DNA of 64,000 bases, from assembly GCF_002127325.2 (NCBI RefSeq), contig NC_035448.2, positions 113,981,660 to 114,045,659 on the forward strand, written 5' to 3'. The position numbers were made by a program, and so were the translations under genes. Origin of the DNA: Helianthus annuus (taxonomy: Eukaryota > Streptophyta > Magnoliopsida > Asterales > Asteraceae). The notes under the pieces are model-generated. The model was not told the origin of the DNA. It worked only from the letters and a program-made list of their open reading frames with translations, and ran no database searches. Shown here piece by piece: positions 56,641 to 64,000 of the stretch (position 1 is the first letter of the stretch; the number at the start of each line of letters is the position of its first letter).

Positions 56641-58094
56641 TTTGAAAATGATGCGTATCACCGACTAAGCGATCTTAAAAAAAAACCTAGGGTTTCTATA
56701 CTAATGTAAATAAATAAGTAAATTTGCGCATAAAGTGTGATGCACAAATTTAGGGGGGGAGAGGGACATATATGTACATATGCATAGTTTGACGGGGAGA
56801 AAAGTAAATAAAAAAAACATATATGTACATACGCATCGTTTGAGGGGGAGAAATTGTTGCTTGGGAAATGAAATGAGCTTTCGTGTTAAAGAACTTGATT
56901 AACACACGTAAGGTTTCAATGTTAAACAGGTTCGGCTCCACTGCGATGTGTTGATAGGTCTGCCGCTCGAAAGGCAAAAGAAGCAAAGTGATACAAACAT
57001 AATGGACTGAACATCTCGTGGGTAACAGACCAACGGTGTATGATTTCATGGTCTTAAATCCTGCGTTGATAGATAGCCAACATCTGAAGTTTCGGGTCTT
57101 TATACTAATGTATCATCCGGGCTGTCCCTCTGTTGCATCCAGATTATATGCAGACCTGGGCACAGTCAAGATATCTTGCTAAAAGAGCCCTCGTCAGATC
57201 TTCCTTGGTCTCTCTGCTGTACGGAAGTACTGACCTGTTCACCAGGAAGTCTGGCGTTGTAAAAAATAAACAAATATAAAAACATAAAAAAATAGAATAA
57301 AAGGGCTCTTGTCAGATCTTCCTTGGTCTCTCTGCTGTACGGAAGTACTGACCTGTTCACCAGGAAGTCTGGCATTGAAAAATAAAAAAAATAGAATAAA
57401 AGGATGATCTCAGTATACTCACCTGCTACGATGAACCATTGTGCTTACCTTGATCGTGGGGGTATGCCTTGGAATGGGACACACAGATGTCACAGTATAA
57501 AACTACCTAAAAGCGTATCACAAAGCAAAAAGTTGAAGTTTGAGCGTGGATTTAAGAGGACAAACATATCAACAATTGCGTGGACCAGCCTAAGTAAACA
57601 AAGAGCTGAAAAGTGTCCCTTAATCAGTTCGAAAACGATTTTGATCCCATGGAAGGCTCTCCCTATATTACTCCTCCATTAGTTTTCTATTATTAATTTG
57701 TTTTGTTTTGATTATCTCTTTGCTAAAAAAAAGGTTGCTCGGTTGGTTGGATCGTTGATTTTGAGAAAGATGTTTTCTGTCATGAAAAAGTACATCACTA
57801 AAGTAATAGTCTGGCCCACTGTTTCGGATTGGGGACCACTGTCGTGAAAACATGAATCAGATCTGGCTCTTTGCTCTCAAATATAATTCGGACCATTGTT
57901 CCGAGTTGGGGCATTGCCGTTTGATCTCAGGCCCAATCCGAAACACTATTAACTGGCAATCATTTTCTCCTTCGAGTCACGTTTCGTACTAATCTCATCT
58001 CCTGATCATCACGGATTCTCTCATTATCTTTGGACCACTTGTTCGAACTTCAAAGTTTGCAGGTTTCTACACTTTTCAAACCAAAGCCCTCTGA
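56641..58094 (+). other. First part of element E's noncoding tail
   Basis: Contains a duplicated 45-base piece with ACATATATGTACAT and a GGGGAGAAA run (56766-56803, 56818-56855), the conserved tail cassette (about 57085-57480) and the 118-bp tandem duplication. 57680-58090 has no recognisable feature. Confidence 0.55.
57181..57400 (+). repeat. 118-bp tandem duplication in element E's tail
   Basis: Copy 1 starts at 57181 (AAAAGAGCCCTCGTC), copy 2 at 57299 (AAAAGGGCTCTTGTC). Both include GTCTCTCTGCTGTACGGAAG and ACTGACCTGTTCACCAGGAA and end in A-rich AATAGAATAAAA. Few differences, so duplication is recent. Confidence 0.9.
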
Positions 58095-58980
58095 ATGCCA
58101 AAGCTGCCAAAAGAACGTGACATGCAACATACACGTGTTGACGAGAAAGCTGAGACACTTGATTTAGATTCAGAATCAGAATCTAGTGAAGAAGAACCCG
58201 ATTCCGACAGTGAAGTGGAAGTGATTACATCTGAAAAATTTGAGGAACCCGTTCAAGAATCAACGTATATGAAGACTGAAGACCTTCAAGCCCTGATTGA
58301 ATCATTGAAGAATAGTGTCGGAAACCCTCCTTCTGCACCTATTCCTGAAACTCATCCTCAAGATTGAAGATGCGACAGATGATGCTGAACAAGCAGCTAG
58401 TAAGAAACGAAGAACCGAAACAGCTCCTGATTTTCATTCTACTGGCCCAAGCTCAGAACCATAGCCTACTATGCCCACCGATCCACAAGTCACTGCTGCC
58501 ACTTAAGAAACAAGCACGCAAGATCTCGATTTTGATTTAAAATTCGATTTCAATCTCGATCTGCCCGAAACAACTCATTTGCAACCATAAAGCTCAAGCG
58601 GCATCAGGTTCAATGTAGGAAGTTCCAGTGGTGCCGATTTCTCTGAGCATGATGAAGCAGCCATGCGCTTTGCAGCCAGCAAGATGAAATTTATTGAAGA
58701 GAGATATAGTGATGATGATACGGCTGTTGATGTAGCAAAGTTGCAAAGAAGTGTGATTGTGTTGGAACAAGACCCTGCCCTGAAAGAAGTTCAGATCTCA
58801 TCTTTGCAAGCTTAAAAATCAAGCAAAGATCAGGCGATCGAACAACTACAAAGTGATGCGGGTATGCTGACATCTGGTGAAAGTTAAGCTGGAAAAGAAG
58901 TTCAAGATCGTAATCAAGAATCATGTGTTTATTGATCCAGCTCCATTGCCTTGTGGTCCTCCTGACGGATTCAGCAACTA
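58095..58980 (+). pseudogene. Remnant of an extra 3' ORF in element E
   Basis: The first 90 codons are open and acidic (LDLDSESESSEEEPDSDSEV). A frame change follows, then several stops, but a consistent protein-like reading (RFAASKMKFIEERYS, VVDVAKLQRSVIVLEQD-like, EVQISSLQA) reaches about 58920. Some plant copia elements carry an extra ORF after pol; I infer this is such a relic and do not assign a function. Confidence 0.5.
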
Positions 58981-58990
58981 ATCCAGTAAA

Positions 58991-59003
58991 CCTAGGGGGA
59001 GAT
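58991..59003 (+). promoter_or_regulatory. Polypurine tract of element E
   Basis: CCTAGGGGGAGAT lies directly before the 3' LTR start at 59004. Confidence 0.85.
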
Positions 59004-59350
59004 TGTTAGGCCCTATAGGTTTATGGATTAGTAGGTTTATAGGCTAATGGTCCAAGCTTCTAGAAAGTGGGGGTATTAGAGTGGGCTTAGGGATAATGGG
59101 CCTAGGGTTTTAGGGGAAACCCCTTACTATAAATAGTTAATGGAAATTAGGAGTTAAGGGTTGGTTGATTTGTTTTTGAAACTTGTATTAGACAAAAGGC
59201 TTTGTATGCAAGTTTAAGCATTCAATTCAACAAATCTTCAAATCTTCATCTTTATTGTTCTTGATTTCTTGAAGATCATCAAGTTTGGATTCCACCCATC
59301 CTTGTTGATCGTTTGATATCGTTGTTTGATCTGGATTTTTGGGACTTACA
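59004..59350 (+). repeat. 3' LTR of element E
   Basis: Same length as the 5' LTR; I find two substitutions, both near the end (GGATTCCACCC for GGATTCCGCCC and GATCTGG for GATCCGG), both CpG-type transitions. Confidence 0.95.
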
Positions 59351-59383
59351 TTAACTCAACTTCTTACTCAAACCTGCACATTC

Positions 59384-61099
59384 TCTACCACAAACATAAG
59401 TTTTCACTTTAATAAATTTCCACTCTGCTTTCAACTTGTAGAGAAAATCTCAAAAAGATCTATCATTTATAGTCTCTGATGAACCACTGGCAGAAATATT
59501 GTTTTTATTTCAAAAACTTTTCTCATTTAAACACAGACTCCCCCTCACCACATGCTCATCATGTCTAGCACTTGGAATTTTGAAAATCAGCTCTCCAACA
59601 CCAGTTGTCGAAAATCTTTTCGAATTTTTCAAAATTTATGCCAAAACACACTAAAAATCTTTTTGGATTTTTTAAAGTAAAGAAATGAAATACAATAAAG
59701 AAATATTTACAAACAGTCTTTTTGCGAGTTTGTGTAAGAGGATCATATCAGTTTCTGAGACAAATCACCAACACCGTTAAGCTTCATTTCATTTTTAGTT
59801 CTAAACAATTCACCTAGATTGTCAGTATATTGGTCCACTTAAATTTTCACACAAAGTTCAACTGTTTCGAGATATGAGATTAATGCCTTAAGCACTTAAA
59901 CTTATTCGCGTGTCCCACCACTTGAATATACTCCTGTATCCAGATCCCAATATTCAGTCTTACAGGTAAGTATACCTAGATGATATCTGTAATGGGTTAG
60001 ATGCGAAACCGTGAGAGCTCAGGTCAGAACTTCCGTTCAGCAGAGAGATGGCGGTTCGACTTTTGGTGTGTCCCCTTTAGAGGATCTTTTCTTCAACAGC
60101 AATGATTATCAATTTTATTGTTTCATCATTTATGCTGAGGGCGAGCTATATTTCAAGCAAATTGCAAAGTATTATGCGGGGACTAGGTCAGAATTTTCAT
60201 TCAGCAGAAGTCCCGGGATAATACCCCAGATATCACTAAGCATAAAGACCTAGTATCTCAGAAAGAGGGACCTTTCAAACAAGATTTCGGGGGTTACCCA
60301 TATATCCAAGAAATTGTTCCCCACGATATAAGCAAGTTTGAAATTTAGGTTTATATCTCGTCACAATCTACTAAATGTGCAAAAACCTACTCGCATATCC
60401 ACAACGAGATTGTTTATCACATTTTTACTTTCCAATTCTTTAGCATGTTGTGATAGTTCACTGATGTACTATCATTTCCTCTTTTATACAACAAAACTCG
60501 ATTTTCATTTTATCATATTTTTGGCTTTTCAAATTTTCTAATGTTTTGGGATTTTCTGAAAAATTACTCCCCCTAAAATGCAAGCACATTAAAGAAATTT
60601 GAAAACAAACTGTACAATAAACGTGACAACCGATATCGAATCACCTCAATTCGCCATTCTCTTGGCATAAACAATCAGAACTCCCCCTTTCAACAAAACC
60701 ATTTTCTCATTAAGATTTCAAAACACTTAAGTTTGTTTTAATCAAAATGATTTTTCCGGAAAATAAGTTTTGTTTTAACCACTTGTAGGTTTAGGTTCAT
60801 CACATTGTTCAATCAATCACTTGTATGAGGATTACATCAAGTTCAACCTAATGACCTTGATTAATCACTAGTAAACTTATCACCTGTACCACATGTAGGA
60901 ATAAAACATCTACACAAAATCATTTTACCAATCAAGATGCCGATTCCTGCTTCACACTTACCAACCTGGAAGCTCCGGCAAGTCACAACCTGTAAAATTT
61001 AAACAATTTTAAAATCTTTCACAAAATCTATTTTAACATGAATGATGCCGATTCCTGATCCGCGATTACAAACTTAGGATCTCCGGCAAGTCAGGTTTT
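59384..61099 (-). other. Noncoding tail of element F
   Basis: Mirrors D's tail: the same GGGGACACACCAAAAGTCGA and CTCTGCTGAACGGAAGTTCTG segments (about 60029-60085), the second copy of the motif (about 60188-60210), and polypurine runs (complement of 59527-59536, 60569-60574, 60682-60688). The 80- and 67-codon ORFs here are chance. Confidence 0.68.
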
Positions 61100-63820
61100 T
61101 CAATGAAAGAAAATGTCCACCCAAGCCTGACCAGCCTTGGGTGATACCAATTCATCTTTAGTCGGGGTGTATGTTGCTTTCTTTGTAGCATAAAAATCTT
61201 TTACCCCTTTAACCTTCCCATCAATCATCTTCCCAAAAATTTTCTTCACATTTCCATTAAAAGTTTTCTCAACATCAAATTCATTCTTTTCAGAATAAAA
61301 TTGACTCGAGATCTCAACTTTCCCAATTTTTTGTTTAAAATTCTCAGTCCTCAATGGTGGAAAGTTCTCATCATCCATTGGAGGAACTGAGTTTTCACTC
61401 TTTTTAACAACATGTGGCTCCTCTGATTTTGTGGAATCAGATTCATTGCCAGTTTTCACATCAGATTTCTTAACAACCCACTTTTGGTTGTCAAGCTTCA
61501 CACTTCTCCTGTAAAATCTCTTTGAACATTCACCAACTTCATATATGTTGAATTTTTAAATACTTTAAATTTCTCAGTTGGTGGTTTGGTTTTATCAACA
61601 ACTACTTCTTTCAGTTTTTCAGAAACTCCCTGATTTGTTTTTGTTGCTAATGGACAATTCCATGCAATGTGACCAACTTCATTGCATCTAAAACAGGTTC
61701 TGGTTTCTTTTCCCTGAACCTCATTTTTCTTCTTCTCAGCAAGAAATTCTTGATTTGATTGTCTCCAGAATGAGCTCTTCTTTTCCTCTTCAGCAGACGG
61801 ACCTGAAACAAATTTTGTATTTTTAGAAATTTTCTCATTTTTATAATTTTTAGGTGGAATAAAACCGAGACCTTTCTTTTTGAAATTACGATTATGGTTT
61901 GGTTTCTTTCGAAATTCTGAACCATAATTGTAACCCATTTTCTTGTTTATCCTTTGTTGAACTCTTGAGGTGTATTTTTTAGGTTTTTCAGAAAGATTTA
62001 AATCTTTTATTTTAGAAATACTAATTTCTGTTAATTTGAAAACCTTTTTGATCAAATTAGTTTTAACATCTCTTATTGGAAACTCTTTATCAAAATATAA
62101 TCTGTCAGAATCATTCAAAGTATATGCAACTTCAAATGTTTCGTCATTCAATTTAGATTTTGACAACAAAAATTCTTTACTATAAACTCGTTTTCCCGAC
62201 GTTTTTGAACTTCTGACAGACGAACTCGAACTCCCGACTAACAAACACGAACTTTGGGACTCGGATTTTGACTCTGACTCCTCATCCTTATCCAACACCT
62301 GATCGACCACTCTTTTTATTAATTCGGACTCATGATCTGTGTCGGAAGCTGTGAATGTGATGTCAATGTTGTCTGGTAATACATCGGTAAACTCAGACTC
62401 TAACTTTATATTGACTGCCTTTTTTACTTGTTCCTCATTCGGTTTTCTAGGCGAGTACCCTTCCCAAATTGGAGGCGGACACTTATTATAACAGACACTC
62501 TGTTTCTTACCAGTATCCTTTTTCTTCGGCTTTTTGTCTTCAAATGCTTCAAAACCTGCAACAGTTGGATAAATTCTATCAATTAAGTAATCAGAACTTG
62601 TATAACTTCTCAGTAAACGTCTGGTTCTTTCATTCTCAACTTTCTCAGTTTCCAACGCTTGCTTCCACTTAGCACACTCTTCAATATAAAAATTTATCTC
62701 TTTCTGCTTCGACATCATTGTAGCATTCATCATTTTCAAAGCATCTTCTCTTTCTGATTTTCTCTTTTGCAAACTGTTCATTGTTTTGTTCAAAACATCA
62801 TACGACTCTTTAACATTCTTAACATCAAACAACAACTTTTCTTTCAACTTTTCTGATTCACTAAACCTCTCGTCTTTTTCTTCACATTGTTTGCAAGATA
62901 CTGAACATGTAAGACATGGTTTTGTGACTTCAACAATCTTTTCGACCTCCACAATCTTCTCTACTTCCACTATCTTTTCTATTTCAACTATCTTCTCAAT
63001 CACCTTGACTTCTTTCATTTCTTTTGTAGCTTTTCTCTCTTTAAGTTTCTTCAATTTATCTGCAAAATAAAATTCAAATATGTCAGAAGATAAATGAGTT
63101 TTTTCAATATTTATCTGTTCAATTTCTTCATCATCATCACTGCTTTCTGTTGAACTATTTTCTGAAGAAACAGATTCTTCATCTTGACTTTTCTCTTCAT
63201 CAGATAACACAGCTATCCATTCCTTCATCAACTCTGGCTTTTGAACAATCTGAGCAATGAAAGCTTTAACATTGGAATCAGCTGGAATGTACTTGTCCCA
63301 GCTAAACCATCAGCCACTTTCTCATCATCTTGATCAATAATGCCATAATAAGCTTTCTTATTTGCATCTTCAATCATTTTTCCATGTGCAGTTTGTGAAT
63401 CCTTTTGTTGATGTGGCTGATTAGTGATTTGTTGATATATAGCCTTTCTATAGTAATCATCTTTTCCAAAAGGATTCTTTGCTCCACTAGTCTCCTGATT
63501 TTTGCACTCTCTTTTGAAGTGACCTTTCTCCCTGCATTTAAAACAAGTAACTTTAGATTTATCAAAACCTAAAGCTGAAAGATGAGCATCCAAAAAATCA
63601 TTTCTTCCTGTAATCATTTTGAACTTCTCAGCTCTTCTCAGGACACTAGCTAGACACCATTTGATGTCCATAAGCTCCAATTCCTCTGCATCTATTTGAT
63701 CATAATCTTCCTTTGTTAGCATCGGATTACCAATTTTTCCGGCAATCAATCCTTCATAAGATTCCAAAGCAGTAACCAGTAATGCCATATGATTTTTAAC
63801 GACTTCCTCAGAAAAAAAAT
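61100..63820 (-). pseudogene. Giant Gag-like protein of element F
   Basis: Three overlapping open pieces (63228-63820, 61498-63231, 61100-61501) joined by two frameshifts. Order as in D: MLTKEDYDQIDAEELELMDI, knuckle CFKCREKGHFKREC (about 63500-63540), acidic stretch, EKIVEVEKIVEVEKIVEV repeats followed by CLTCSVSCKQC (CX2CX3CX2C; about 62890-62990), coiled coil, knuckle CFRCNEVGHIAWNC (about 61650-61695), end at 61100. It has fewer stops than D. The N-terminal 200 or so residues are beyond the insertion at 63821. Confidence 0.8.
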
Positions 63821-64000
63821 TGTAAGACCCTAATACGTATTTGACTAAAAGTCGCAGCGGAAGTTCAAGCCATAAACTTTCTTTCATTATAAACACCTTA
63901 ACTTATTTAAAAATTAACTTTAACATAACTCTTTCACATAAATCCATCAATCAACTTATTTACTAAGTAAAAACATAGCTTATGTTTACTACATTATATA
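63821..64000 (+). repeat. Start of an LTR inserted into element F
   Basis: TGTAAGACCCTAATACG begins abruptly where F's Gag homology (FSEEVVKNHMALL) stops, after an A/T-rich joint. TGTAAGACCC is a common start for plant gypsy LTRs. Only 180 bases are in the window; the other end and the duplication cannot be checked. Confidence 0.5.

Larger units (their letters stand above)
51005..59350 (+). mobile_element. Element E: young copia-type element with giant Gag (8.3 kb)
   Basis: Two 347-bp LTRs (51005-51351, 59004-59350), primer site, long leader, an open 923-codon Gag-like ORF, scraps of protease/RT/RNase H, a long tail and a purine tract, all flanked by TTAAC. I find only two differences between the LTRs, so insertion is recent. 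Because pol is unusable, the machinery was presumably supplied by another element. Confidence 0.95.
59384..63820 (-). mobile_element. Element F: inverted relative of element D
   Basis: Read on the minus strand from 63820 down: Gag (first part missing), then the same noncoding tail as D. No pol. Its Gag start is cut by an LTR inserted at 63821. D and F point toward each other and meet near 51004/59356 once E is removed. The exact lower boundary is uncertain. Confidence 0.72.

Noticed and set aside
57166..57375. 69-codon minus ORF with repeated peptide
   Set aside because: Translation of the 118-bp noncoding duplication.

Overview
This window looks like nuclear DNA of a dicot plant. The only host gene I can support is a complete nine-exon ATG3 (autophagy E2-like enzyme) on the minus strand (29011-42685). 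Almost everything else is transposable elements. An Asteraceae source is my guess, from the style of the very large copia Gag proteins and the chromovirus-like gypsy families; it is inference, not proof. There are no bacterial operons, tRNA or rRNA genes, or CRISPR arrays.

Left third (1-27.7 kb): nested Ty3/gypsy elements. Element A (minus, running off the left edge to 8297) lies inside the gag of an older plus-strand element B (8298-12371). B's 3' LTR was then split by a complete minus-strand element C (12372-24162), which has TAGGG target duplications, a tRNA-iMet-type primer site, a polypurine tract and two LTRs. One C LTR carries a later 406-bp hAT-type MITE; the other LTR keeps the empty site. 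After a short LTR fragment in the opposite orientation comes a Tat-lineage relic (24532-27.6 kb) with decayed gag-protease.

Middle (28.7-42.9 kb): ATG3. All eight coding introns are GT-AG and the reading frame closes at 314 residues, including the HPC catalytic motif. Intron 8 is 8.9 kb. It holds a hAT-type element (29900-34286, perfect 8-bp duplication) containing a MULE-type MITE and a 3.6-kb palindromic element with roughly 800-bp inverted arms, followed by a gag/protease-only copia element (34491-37238), a SINE-like fragment and another hAT MITE. Intron 1 holds a sister hAT MITE. A gypsy LTR relic begins about 235 bp upstream of the ATG.

Right third (44.2-64 kb): copia-type elements with giant Gag proteins. 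D (plus) and F (minus) belong to one family and face each other tail to tail. Between them lies E (51005-59350, TTAAC duplications, LTRs differing at only two positions by eye), which keeps an open 923-residue Gag-like ORF but only scraps of pol. At the right edge a new LTR (63821 onward) interrupts F. D, E and F share a noncoding tail cassette and several polypurine-like G-runs that coding content does not explain.

Together the elements give a relative chronology: B before A and C; C before its MITE; the hAT element before the MULE MITE and the palindrome; D/F before E and the edge LTR. Most premature stops look like C-to-T or G-to-A transitions, as expected for methylated, silenced repeats. 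All coordinates and comparisons were read by eye.
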